Positions 1 to 6,680 of a DNA stretch of 7,835 bases are shown piece by piece (positions within the stretch are counted from its first letter, which is position 1; every line of letters starts with the position of its first letter). The notes under the pieces are model-generated. The model had not been told where the DNA came from and did not search any database. It saw only the letters and a program-made list of their open reading frames with translations. Origin of the DNA: an uncultured Collinsella sp. GTDB taxonomy: Bacteria; Actinomycetota; Coriobacteriia; Coriobacteriales; Coriobacteriaceae. Position numbers and translations under genes: made by a program. The stretch spans positions 1 to 7,835 of the forward strand of contig URKU01000090.1 of NCBI GenBank assembly GCA_900548515.1, in the 5' to 3' direction.

Positions 1-812
1 GCACGCTTGGCCTGGCACATCATCACATAGGTCTTGGTGCCACGACCGGCACCAATCTCAAGGCAGCTTCCAGGGCGCGTGGCAGCTGTGGCGATAAGCT
101 GCGCGTTGAGGTCAGATGCCACCGCGGCAGCACGCTCAAACACACCCGAAGCAACGGTAACCTGGGCATCAACCGGGGCATGGCAGCCCGGGAAGACAGG
201 CGCGACGAGCTGCGAGATATACGGATCGAGCTTGGTCGCAAAGGCGTTCTCATGCAGGGCCAGCGGCGCGGGGGCCAGATTGCCTGCAAAGTTAAGTGCA
301 CCCTCCGGCGTGTCAAACGACGCCATAATACGAGCGCAAAGCCAACGCGGCAGACCCATCAGGCGCGACAGACGAACCAAGCGTCGCTCAGGCTCATCTA
401 CATCGGACGCAGTGGCAAAGTCCTCAACATTGTCCGCAACCTTATGCAGCACGGCATTGGCCAAACCTGCGGCAGACTTAGCTCCGCTACGCACCAGCTC
501 AACGCCCTGACTCACCGCAACGCGGCCAGGCGTATGCAGATAGAGCATCTCGAAGGCCGAGATACGAAGCGCCATGCGAACACGCGGCGCAACCTTTTTA
601 GGCTTATCAAGAAACTGATCGAGCAGCTCGTCCAAAATACCCTGCGTGGCGGCAACACCCAGCGCCAAGCGGGCAGCAAAAGCGGAATCACGCTGGTCAA
701 TAGCCTTGGCCGATGCGCGAGAGGACAGCACGTCGCGCGCGTACATGCCGCGGCGATCGGCCTCCATCAACACATCGAGCGCAAGCTTGCGCGCGGGAGA
801 AAGCTTGCTCAT
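1..812 (-). CDS. rsmB: 16S rRNA (cytosine-5) methyltransferase RsmB, 5' part, truncated by the window edge
   Basis: The reading frame opens at the ATG at 812 and stays open to base 1, giving 270 codons without a stop; the C-terminal part lies outside the window. Residues about 6-135 resemble the NusB-like RNA-binding domain of RsmB/Sun proteins, with an arginine-rich helix followed by SAFEMLYL (85-92), VSQGVELVR (100-108) and GLANAVLHKV (116-125). Residues 250-261 (CLEIGAGRGTKT) occupy the place of methyltransferase motif I, which binds S-adenosylmethionine. RsmB methylates C967 (E. coli numbering) of 16S rRNA. Family members usually read D-L-C-A-A-P-G-G-K-T here, so this copy is divergent. 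The two catalytic cysteines would lie beyond the window and cannot be checked. The start overlaps the fmt stop as ATGA and has no strong ribosome binding site, which suggests translational coupling to fmt. An RsmB-family assignment is well supported by domain order and the position after fmt; the exact target base is inferred. Confidence 0.85.
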   Translation of the reverse strand, partial: MSKLSPARKLALDVLMEADRRGMYARDVLSSRASAKAIDQRDSAFAARLALGVAATQGILDELLDQFLDKPKKVAPRVRMALRISAFEMLYLHTPGRVAVSQGVELVRSGAKSAAGLANAVLHKVADNVEDFATASDVDEPERRLVRLSRLMGLPRWLCARIMASFDTPEGALNFAGNLAPAPLALHENAFATKLDPYISQLVAPVFPGCHAPVDAQVTVASGVFERAAAVASDLNAQLIATAATRPGSCLEIGAGRGTKTYVMMCQAKR

Positions 813-1729
813 GACAAAACGCCCCACGAAAGATCGGCACCCTGCAGGCCGGCGGTCCAGGCAGAAGCAGACATGGCACGCTTGCCATCAGGCTTAACCT
901 CGAGCAGTTCAACCGAGCCATCAGAAAAGCCCAGGTAAACACGCTTGGCCTTAACGAGAACCTGACCCTCGCCGAGCGACACATCAGCAGGCGCAGCATC
1001 GAGCACGCGCACGGTCTTACCGGCAATCACGCAACGAGCAGGCGCGGTATCGGACGAAGCCAGCACATGGCGCACGCAATCAAGCGCCGCCATGTGCGGA
1101 TCCAGGCGCATCTCTTGCTTAGAAATCTTGGCAGCATGGGTAACGAGCGCCTCATCCTGTTCAGTCCAAACAGCGGTACCATCAGCAAGCGAGGGAAGCG
1201 TATCGGCCAGCAGCTTGCCACCAAGCTCGCCAAGTTCCATCGTGAGCGCCTCGGCATGCTTACCGGCAACCGACGTAGACGCCTGAGCGCAATAAGCTCC
1301 CGTATCCACGCCATGCCCAATACGCATAATGGAAACGCCAGCAACCTCATCACCAGCAAGAATGGCACGCTGAATGGGGGCCGCACCACGCCAACGAGGC
1401 AGCAAGGACGCATGAACATTCACAATACCAAGCGGCGCCATATGCAGCACCTCATCAGGCAAAATGCAGCCGTACGCAGCAACACAGAAAATATCAGCCT
1501 GCGCAGCCCGGAGCGCCTCAACAACCTCCGGCGTCATGCGATTAGCCTCAACAACCGGCAACCCCAGCTCAAGCGCCTTGGCCTTAACAGGAGAAGGCTC
1601 AAGCTTCTTACCACGCCCACGAACAGCATCGGGACGAGTAATAACAAGCGCGATCTCATTCCCAGCCTCAACAAGCGAAGTCAACGAAGGCACAGCAAAA
1701 TCCGGCGTACCCATAAACACAATACGCAT
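809..1729 (-). CDS. fmt: Methionyl-tRNA formyltransferase
   Basis: The protein has 306 residues, a normal length for the family. Fmt transfers a formyl group from 10-formyltetrahydrofolate to Met-tRNAfMet in the cytoplasm, preparing the initiator tRNA. The start MRIVFMGTPDFAVPSL is typical of the Rossmann-like N-terminal domain. A basic loop at residues 32-49 (R-P-D, then R-G-R-G-K-K) matches the segment that contacts the tRNA acceptor stem. The catalytic triad is seen as N104 and H106 in NVHASLLPRWRGAAPIQ, and D142 in GVDTG. Residues from about 203 form the C-terminal OB-fold tRNA-binding domain. The ATG is preceded by GAGGGGAG with a T-run between it and the start. The stop overlaps the rsmB start. 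A 325-base gap separates it from def, whereas def and fmt are often adjacent in bacteria. Its first 40 codons end in T 24 times and in C only twice, unlike def and gltX. Confidence 0.97.
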   Translation of the reverse strand: MRIVFMGTPDFAVPSLTSLVEAGNEIALVITRPDAVRGRGKKLEPSPVKAKALELGLPVVEANRMTPEVVEALRAAQADIFCVAAYGCILPDEVLHMAPLGIVNVHASLLPRWRGAAPIQRAILAGDEVAGVSIMRIGHGVDTGAYCAQASTSVAGKHAEALTMELGELGGKLLADTLPSLADGTAVWTEQDEALVTHAAKISKQEMRLDPHMAALDCVRHVLASSDTAPARCVIAGKTVRVLDAAPADVSLGEGQVLVKAKRVYLGFSDGSVELLEVKPDGKRAMSASAWTAGLQGADLSWGVLS

Positions 1730-1739
1730 AAAAAAATGT

Positions 1740-1747
1740 CTCCCCTC
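1740..1747 (-). promoter_or_regulatory. Ribosome binding site of fmt with T7 spacer
   Basis: The minus strand reads GAGGGGAG, then A-C-A and seven T residues, directly before the fmt ATG. The core-to-start distance is about 10 bases, slightly long. This supports the ATG at 1729 as the start. Slippage in the homopolymer would change the spacing without altering the protein. Confidence 0.75.
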
Positions 1748-1825
1748 AACAAGAGCCGAGACGGCTACAAATAACAGCGGAAAGCCAGTCCCCAGCCCAT
1801 CCGCAAAAACAGTTCAACATGAACA

Positions 1826-1856
1826 AATATACCCAAAACCAAAGAAAGAGCCGCAA
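1826..1856 (-). promoter_or_regulatory. Weak candidate promoter for fmt-rsmB
   Basis: On the minus strand TATATT (plus 1826-1831) could be a -10 box and TTGCGG (plus 1851-1856) a -35 box, but they are 19 bases apart, longer than the usual 17. It would leave a leader of roughly 90 bases before fmt. The case for a promoter comes mostly from context: fmt sits 325 bases after def, and a long palindrome lies between them. Confidence 0.25.
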
Positions 1857-1919
1857 TAAAAGCAGCTCTCTCAACAAACCAAATATCAGCGAAGACGCCC
1901 CTCCCTGGCCCAACGGCAC

Positions 1920-2072
1920 CCGGGCGAGACGAGCACGTAAACGCAGTCCCTGGGGTGGGGCCCACACATATCGTCCCGCGCGCAGTTTCGCAGCAAAGCG
2001 AGAATGTTTGAGCACGGGATGATATGTGTGGGCCCCACCCCAGGGACGAACAATCTACTCAGTCTCGCCCGG
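1920..2072. repeat. Outer 11-base inverted repeat enclosing element A and the def 3' end
   Basis: CCGGGCGAGAC at 1920-1930 is the exact reverse complement of GTCTCGCCCGG at 2062-2072. The right copy lies inside the last codons of def, coding for the Pro-Gly-Glu-Thr region. The copies are separated from the inner arms by 15 unmatched bases on the left (1931-1945) and 14 on the right (2048-2061). The near-equal spacing gives a nested inverted structure 153 bases long. It could be the remains of an inverted duplication that copied the end of def, or chance. Confidence 0.6.
1946..2047. repeat. 102-base palindromic intergenic element, family A (REPIN-like)
   Basis: The left arm (1946-1978) and right arm (2015-2047) are 33 bases each and are reverse complements with a single mismatch (G at 1972 against A at 2021). 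They enclose a 36-base loop (1979-2014). The arms begin with GTCCCTGGGGTGGGGCCCAC. The element lies seven bases after the def stop codon. Neither strand shows a T-run after the stem, so it does not look like an ordinary intrinsic terminator, although such a strong RNA hairpin could still affect def mRNA stability or read-through into fmt. The arm-loop-arm plan matches that of REPIN elements, which are REP doublets moved by a trans-acting IS200-like transposase. That identity is inferred. Confidence 0.85.
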
Positions 2073-2591
2073 TCGAGCGCCGCGGGCCAGGGCGTCCTGG
2101 TACTCCTTGACCGCCTTGATGCGCTGCATCGGCTTCAGCCGCTCGAACATGGTATTGCCATGCAGGTGATCGATCTCATGCTGCAGGCACACGCAGAACA
2201 GGTCGCCCGTGGCCTCATAGCGAATCAGGTTAGCATCCAGGTCGTACGCTTCAACGACAACATGATCGGGACGCTCGATCTCGCAGCTAATGCCGGGGAT
2301 GGACAAGCAGCCCTCGCTAAACGGAACGAGATGGTCGCTCTGCTCAACAATGACGGGGTTGATGAGCACGTACGGGTCGTAGTCGTTCTTGTCGCTGTAG
2401 TCGCAGTCGATGGTAACGAGCTGAATAAGCTCGCCAATCTGCGGAGCAGCCAGGCCGCAGCCGCCGTTGTCGAACATCATCTTCTTCATCTTCTCGGCAA
2501 GCGCCTCGATCGTCGGAGTGATCTCTTCGATGACGGCGCACTCCTGGCGCAGGCGAGGGTCGGGCGACAGTACGATTCCGTTGGCTTCCAT
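2055..2591 (-). CDS. def: Peptide deformylase
   Basis: Def is a metal-dependent cytoplasmic hydrolase that removes the N-formyl group from new polypeptides. All three family motifs are present; in numbering from the upstream ATG at 2597 they are GCGLAAPQ (46-53), EGCLS (95-99, with metal ligand C97) and HEIDH (140-144, with ligands H140 and H144 and catalytic E141). Subtract two for the start chosen here. The length is 178 residues, normal for a bacterial deformylase. Two in-frame ATGs exist, at 2597 and 2591. The only Shine-Dalgarno-like sequence, AAAGGA, overlaps the first ATG but sits five bases before the second, so 2591 is preferred. The gene starts 18 bases after the priA stop, so both are probably co-transcribed. 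A palindrome begins seven bases after its TAG stop. Confidence 0.96.
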   Translation of the reverse strand: MEANGIVLSPDPRLRQECAVIEEITPTIEALAEKMKKMMFDNGGCGLAAPQIGELIQLVTIDCDYSDKNDYDPYVLINPVIVEQSDHLVPFSEGCLSIPGISCEIERPDHVVVEAYDLDANLIRYEATGDLFCVCLQHEIDHLHGNTMFERLKPMQRIKAVKEYQDALARGARPGETE

Positions 2592-2596
2592 GGCCA

Positions 2597-2602
2597 TCCT
2601 TT
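2597..2602 (-). promoter_or_regulatory. Ribosome binding site that decides the def start
   Basis: The minus strand reads AAAGGA, which runs into the ATG at 2597 and lies five bases upstream of the ATG at 2591. The second ATG is therefore the more likely start. It sits in the short priA-def spacer. Confidence 0.7.
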
Positions 2603-2609
2603 CGGGTTG

Positions 2610-5036
2610 TTACATCAAATCATAGGCGTCGACGTCAACGCTCACGCTCACGCCACGCACGGAGCCCACCTCTTTGAGGCAGGCGTCGATATCGTCAGAG
2701 ACATGGTACCCTACCGGCGACTTTACAAGCAGATGGAAGCGGTAACGGTCCTTAGCTCTCTCGATTACACACGAAGCCGGGCCCAACACCTGCGGCACCG
2801 CACTCCCCGCCCGCAAAAAATCGGGCGCGGCGGCATGCCAGCGACGCTTAAGGAGCTTCGCGATGCGCCCGATGTAGTCCTGCGCGTCGTCTCGGCTCGC
2901 CGACCAGACCAAAATGTTTACCAAACGTACGAACGGAGGATACAGGGCGTCGCGACGCTGGTCCAGGTCGTAGTCGGTAAAGATAGAGCGATCGTGCTCA
3001 GCAACGGCGCGGATGACCGGGTCCTCGGGCAGATAGGTCTGGATGATGACCTCGCCGGGGCGGTCACCGCGGCCGGCGCGACCTGCGACCTGCTCCAGCA
3101 GATCGTAGGCGCGCTCCCCTGCCCTAAAATCGGGCAACTTGAGGGCAAAGTCGGCATTGACCACGCCCACGAGTGTAACCTCGGGAAAATCGAGGCCCTT
3201 GGCGATCATCTGGGTGCCCAACAGCACGGCGCAATCGGCGGCATCGAACTGCTCAAGCAGCTTTTTATGTGCGTCCTTGCCACGCGTGGAATCGGCATCC
3301 ATGCGGATGATGGCGACGTCCTCGGGCAGCATCTGGTGCAGCGCGTCCTCGATCTGCTGCGTGCCCAGACCCATTTTTGCCAAGTAGCGGCTGCCACATT
3401 TGGGACAGCGGCTCGTGGGCGCCGGGTAGGGCTGCACACGCCAAGATGACCCGCAGGTGTGGCACTGCAGCGTGTGCGTGCGCTCGTGGTACGTGAGCGC
3501 GGTGGAGCAATGGTTGCAGGTGGGCACGCAGCCGCACTCGCGGCACATGAGGAACGGCGCAAAACCTCGGCGGTTGTGCAGCAGCACGGCCTTTTCGCGG
3601 CGCTCAACCACGCGCTCAAGGCCTTCCATCAGAGGTTTTGAGAACATGGAGCGGCTGCCGTGCGAGAACTCGCGGCGCAGGTCGGCAATGCGGACCGTGG
3701 GCAGCACCGCGTGCCCCGGGCGCTCGGGCATCTCGACGCGCGTCCAGGTGGCACCGTTGTACGCGCCGCGACGGCAGCGGTCGAGGGCCTCGGCGGAAGG
3801 CGTGGCGGAACCCAGCACGAGCGGGCAGCGGTAGCGGCGCGCCATCTCGGCCGCTACCTCGCGCGCATGGTAGCGCGGACTGGAGCCCTGTTTGTAGCTG
3901 GTCTCGTGTTCCTCGTCGATGATGATGAGGCCCAGGTTGCTGAGTGGGCAAAAGAGCGCCGAGCGGGCACCGACGACCACACGGGCCGCACCGCTGGCGA
4001 CCATATCCCACTGGTCGAGGCGCTCACCGGCCGAGAGGCGCGAATGAAAGACCGCGACCGTCTCGCCAAAACGCGAGCGGAAGCGGCCGACGGTTTGGGC
4101 CGTCAGCGAAATCTCAGGCACGAGCACGCAGGCCGAGCGACCGGCTGCCAGCACGCGCTCAATCGCCGAAAGGTAAACCTCGGTTTTGCCGGAACCGGTG
4201 ACGCCATCAACCAGCACCACGTCACCATGGGCATCGAGGCGGGCGCGTTCGATCTGCGCGAGCGCCTGCTGCTGACCGTTGGTGAGTGCCACCGGAGCCT
4301 TGCCGCTTGCCGAGGACAGCGTCGTCTGCTCGCTGCAGCCACGCCACGCACGGCGTTCCTCCACCACGACGACGCCGCGTTTTTCGAGCGCCTTGATGGT
4401 CGCCGACATGCTGTTGTAGAGCAGATTAAGGTCACGCGTCGTGACCGGGCCGCATTGGAGCGCCTCGATAAGCTGGCGCTGGCGAACCGCCGTCTTGGGC
4501 GGCGTATAGTCGAAGCCCTCGGGCGTGAGCATGACCCAACGATTTTGGATGGGTTTGACGGCGGGGCGCTCGACGGTCCATACGCCGTCATCGCCTTTCA
4601 CGACGCGCGGGCTACCGCCAGGAGGCAAGAACAGGCGCAGGCACTCGGAAAGCGTCGCGACGTACTCGCGGCTCATCCAGCGTGCGATACGGGCAGCCTC
4701 GGCGGTAAAGAGCGGTTTGCTGAGGATAGCCTCGATGGCTTTAATGCGGGCTGGGTCGAGGGCGTTGATGCCTTGCAGGTCACCCAGCTCAGGCGCAATG
4801 TCGACGATATAGCCCGCGGCGGCACGGTTACCAAAGTGGACCAGGACCGTGGATCCGATTTGCGCCTCGTTGGCAAGGGACCGGGGAATGCCATAAGCAA
4901 ACGGCTCGGACAGCGCACGGGTGGGAATGTCGAGGACTACGCTCGCATAGGCGGCGACGGGTTCAGGCGCGAACTCAGGCTTGGCCGGAGTCTCCTCCGG
5001 TTCCGGCGAACCAAACAGCGACAGTTGCTCGGCCAT
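2610..5036 (-). CDS. priA: Primosomal protein N', replication-restart DNA helicase PriA
   Basis: PriA recognises stalled or collapsed replication forks and reloads the replicative helicase. With the ATG at 5036 it has 808 residues. Residues about 29-130 form the 3' DNA-binding domain (start of match VVLDIPTRALSEPFAYGIP). The helicase core shows Walker A GVTGSGKT (278-285), the Walker B box DEEH (374-377), GSATPS (409-414), GTQMIAKGLDFP (607-618) and QVAGRAGRG (649-657). Four cysteine pairs, C498/C501, C507/C510, C525/C528 and C544/C547, match the two-zinc module of PriA. All key residues are intact, so it should be an active helicase, unlike the degenerate PriA of many other actinobacteria. 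An extra segment of about 28 residues precedes the usual start and contains QLSLF (4-8), the sliding-clamp-binding consensus. GGGAGG lies 10 bases before this ATG; an upstream in-frame TTG at 5075 falls in the gltX terminator tail and is rejected. The gene is followed by def after 18 bases. Confidence 0.97.
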   Translation of the reverse strand: MAEQLSLFGSPEPEETPAKPEFAPEPVAAYASVVLDIPTRALSEPFAYGIPRSLANEAQIGSTVLVHFGNRAAAGYIVDIAPELGDLQGINALDPARIKAIEAILSKPLFTAEAARIARWMSREYVATLSECLRLFLPPGGSPRVVKGDDGVWTVERPAVKPIQNRWVMLTPEGFDYTPPKTAVRQRQLIEALQCGPVTTRDLNLLYNSMSATIKALEKRGVVVVEERRAWRGCSEQTTLSSASGKAPVALTNGQQQALAQIERARLDAHGDVVLVDGVTGSGKTEVYLSAIERVLAAGRSACVLVPEISLTAQTVGRFRSRFGETVAVFHSRLSAGERLDQWDMVASGAARVVVGARSALFCPLSNLGLIIIDEEHETSYKQGSSPRYHAREVAAEMARRYRCPLVLGSATPSAEALDRCRRGAYNGATWTRVEMPERPGHAVLPTVRIADLRREFSHGSRSMFSKPLMEGLERVVERREKAVLLHNRRGFAPFLMCRECGCVPTCNHCSTALTYHERTHTLQCHTCGSSWRVQPYPAPTSRCPKCGSRYLAKMGLGTQQIEDALHQMLPEDVAIIRMDADSTRGKDAHKKLLEQFDAADCAVLLGTQMIAKGLDFPEVTLVGVVNADFALKLPDFRAGERAYDLLEQVAGRAGRGDRPGEVIIQTYLPEDPVIRAVAEHDRSIFTDYDLDQRRDALYPPFVRLVNILVWSASRDDAQDYIGRIAKLLKRRWHAAAPDFLRAGSAVPQVLGPASCVIERAKDRYRFHLLVKSPVGYHVSDDIDACLKEVGSVRGVSVSVDVDAYDLM

Positions 5037-5046
5037 GGCCCCTATA

Positions 5047-5052
5047 CCTCCC
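5047..5052 (-). promoter_or_regulatory. Ribosome binding site of priA
   Basis: The minus strand reads GGGAGG, 10 bases before the ATG at 5036. It overlaps another in-frame ATG at 5054, which cannot use it, so 5036 is favoured as the start. Confidence 0.65.
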
Positions 5053-5067
5053 ATCCCATGCGTCTTC

Positions 5068-5101
5068 AGAAACAAGAGCCCCGCTCGGGTGAACGGGGCT
5101 C
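5068..5101 (-). terminator. Intrinsic terminator after gltX
   Basis: On the minus strand an 8-base-pair GC-rich stem GAGCCCCG / CGGGGCTC (plus 5094-5101 and 5076-5083) with a 10-base loop is followed by TTGTTTCT. It starts 23 bases past the gltX stop, so it ends the gltX transcript and separates it from priA. The tail is not a pure T-run, so some read-through into priA is possible. Confidence 0.85.
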
Positions 5102-5124
5102 GGATACATGCGTTTACGCGGCTG

Positions 5125-6600
5125 CTACAGCGCCATCGTGCGGGCGCGGTCGATACGCGCCAGGCAGTCGTCGCGGCCGACGAGCGCCATGGTCTCGCCC
5201 AGCGGGGGGCTCACCATGTTGCCGCAGACGGCGACGCGCACGGCCTGGAACACCACGCGCTTCTTAAGGTCCATCTGCTCGGGCAGCGGCTCAAGCGCGG
5301 CGTCGATGTTGGCAGCCGTCCACTCGTTCACGCCCTCGAGAGCGGCCTTGGCGGCATCCAGAATGGCACCCATGCCCTCCTTGGCCAGGCCCTTGTTGAC
5401 GGACTTCTCGTCATACTCGAGCGTCTCGGCCGTAGCGAAGATGGGAGCGGCGACGGTCACGGCGTCGGCCGGCATCTTGGTGCGCGGCTTGACGATGGCG
5501 GCAAGCGCGTCGATCCAATCCTCGCCGTACTCGACATTGCCCTCGATGAGACCCGCCTCGTGCAGCTCGGGGACCATGATCTCGTCGGCAAACTGAGCAT
5601 CGGACATGCCGTTGATGTACTCGGCATTGACCCAATCGAGCTTCTTGGGATCGAAGGTCGCCGGGTTCTTGGAGATGCGGTCGAGTGAGAACTTGTTGGC
5701 CAGGACATCGCGCGGGATGATCGTGGTCTCGCCGTCGAGCGACCAGCCGAGCAGCGCCAGGTAGTTGACGAAGGCGTCGGACAGGTAACCGGCGTCGCGG
5801 TACTCCTCCACCGAGGTGGCGCCGTGGCGCTTGGAGAGCTTCTTGCCGTCGGCGCCCAGGATCATGGAGATGTGAGCGAACGTGGGCACGGGAGCGCCGA
5901 GGGCCTCGTAGACCATGACCTGACGCGGGGTGTTGGACAGGTGGTCGTCGCCGCGGATGACATGGGTGATCTTCATCATGGCGTCGTCGACGACGGTCGC
6001 GAAGTTATACGTGGGCGTGCCATCGGAGCGGAAGATGACAAAGTCGTCGAGCTCCTTGGCGTCGAAGGTCACCTCGCCGTGGACGGCGTCGTGGATGACG
6101 ACGTCGCCGCGGTCCTCGGGCACCTTAATACGCAGGACGTAGGACTCGCCGGCCTCGATGCGGCGACGGGCCTCCTCGGGATCAAGATCGCGGCAGCGGC
6201 GCTGATAACCCTGGAAGGGATCCTTGCGCTCCTGCGCGGCCTTGCGGTCGGCGTCGAGCTGCTCCTTGGTGCAAAAGCAGGGATAGGCCTTGCCCTCGTC
6301 CCAGAGCTTCTGGGCGGCCTGCTTGTACAGGTCCAGGCGCTCGGTCTGGGCGTAGGGGCCAAAGTCGCCGCCCACCTCGGGGCCCTCGTCCCAGTCCAAG
6401 CCCAGCCAACGCATGGCGCGCAGGATGATTTGCGTGTTCTCGTCGGTGGAGCGGGTGGGGTCGGTGTCGTCGATGCGCAGGATGAACGTGCCGCCGTTAG
6501 CACGGGCGAAAGCCCAGTTATAGATAGCGGTGCGGGCGCCGCCAATGTGCAGCTTGCCCGTCGGTGAGGGTGCAAAGCGGACGCGAACGTCTGATGCCAT
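5125..6600 (-). CDS. gltX: Glutamyl-tRNA synthetase
   Basis: This class I aminoacyl-tRNA synthetase charges tRNAGlu with glutamate in the cytoplasm. With the ATG at 6600 it has 491 residues, typical of the bacterial enzyme. The N-terminal RFAPSPTGKLHIGGARTA contains the HIGH-type signature as HIGG (18-21), and KLSKR (254-258) is the KMSKS-type signature. C108, C110 and C136 lie where zinc ligands occur in some bacterial enzymes, with D138 in place of the fourth. Residues from about 320 onward form the helical anticodon-binding region. GAGGAG lies six bases before the ATG at 6600 and decides the start; an in-frame GTG at 6639 has no such site. It is transcribed away from metK and ends at a strong terminator. 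Codons are strongly C/G-ending, as expected of a well expressed gene. Whether it also charges tRNAGln cannot be judged from the sequence. Confidence 0.98.
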   Translation of the reverse strand: MASDVRVRFAPSPTGKLHIGGARTAIYNWAFARANGGTFILRIDDTDPTRSTDENTQIILRAMRWLGLDWDEGPEVGGDFGPYAQTERLDLYKQAAQKLWDEGKAYPCFCTKEQLDADRKAAQERKDPFQGYQRRCRDLDPEEARRRIEAGESYVLRIKVPEDRGDVVIHDAVHGEVTFDAKELDDFVIFRSDGTPTYNFATVVDDAMMKITHVIRGDDHLSNTPRQVMVYEALGAPVPTFAHISMILGADGKKLSKRHGATSVEEYRDAGYLSDAFVNYLALLGWSLDGETTIIPRDVLANKFSLDRISKNPATFDPKKLDWVNAEYINGMSDAQFADEIMVPELHEAGLIEGNVEYGEDWIDALAAIVKPRTKMPADAVTVAAPIFATAETLEYDEKSVNKGLAKEGMGAILDAAKAALEGVNEWTAANIDAALEPLPEQMDLKKRVVFQAVRVAVCGNMVSPPLGETMALVGRDDCLARIDRARTMAL

Positions 6601-6606
6601 GGAAAT

Positions 6607-6612
6607 CTCCTC
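6607..6612 (-). promoter_or_regulatory. Ribosome binding site that decides the gltX start
   Basis: The minus strand reads GAGGAG, six bases before the ATG at 6600, an optimal arrangement. It excludes the longer in-frame GTG start at 6639. Confidence 0.85.
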
Positions 6613-6640
6613 GATTGCAGGATGGATGTCTAACCGCACC

Positions 6641-6671
6641 AGTATAAAGCATCAAAGCAACCTCCGCACAA
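6641..6671 (-). promoter_or_regulatory. Candidate promoter of gltX
   Basis: The minus strand reads TATACT (plus 6641-6646), five of six matches to the -10 consensus. A poor -35 match TTGTGC lies 19 bases upstream (plus 6666-6671). It would start transcription near 6634 and give a leader of about 34 bases. The upstream edge is ten bases from the palindrome at 6681. Confidence 0.45.
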
Positions 6672-6680
6672 AGGGCACCG

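Larger units (their letters stand above)
1730..1945 (-). other. AT-richer intergenic segment upstream of fmt
   Basis: This is the part of the def-fmt gap next to fmt. It holds the fmt ribosome binding site, a weak candidate promoter, and two short possible hairpins in the leader: 5-base arms at 1754-1758 and 1762-1766, and at 1777-1781 and 1800-1804. No convincing coding sequence is present. Two minus-strand open frames cross it but begin with GTG inside or beside the neighbouring palindrome, lack ribosome binding sites and show no recognisable protein. It is visibly richer in A/T than the flanking genes. No riboswitch class was recognised. Confidence 0.6.

Noticed and set aside
180..938. Plus-strand open frame of 252 codons over rsmB and the fmt end
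   Set aside because: It is antisense to RsmB, whose continuous frame from 812 to 1 has NusB-like and methyltransferase features.
1746..2015. Minus-strand hydrophobic small protein (89 codons) in the def-fmt gap
   Set aside because: It would start at a GTG in the palindrome loop without a ribosome binding site. The leucine-rich stretch follows from T-rich sequence, and no family is recognised.
1946..2047. Element A as a standard intrinsic terminator of def
   Set aside because: The stem is far too long and no T-run follows on either strand, though an effect on transcript ends is not excluded.
2004..3449. Plus-strand open frame of 481 codons across def and the end of priA
   Set aside because: It lies antisense to two genes with full family motifs, begins in the palindrome, and its protein shows no recognisable domain. 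GC-rich codon bias creates such frames.
5037..5075. Longer PriA starting at the TTG at 5075
   Set aside because: That codon lies in the gltX terminator tail and has no ribosome binding site; the ATG at 5036 has GGGAGG upstream.
3660..5267. Plus-strand open frame of 535 codons antisense to priA
   Set aside because: It is a complement of the PriA reading frame, with no recognisable protein, and it crosses the gltX terminator.
5824..6567. Plus-strand open frame of 247 codons antisense to gltX
   Set aside because: The composition is low-complexity (Val, Gly, Ala, Leu) as expected of a shadow of a C-rich gene, and no ribosome binding site or domain was seen.
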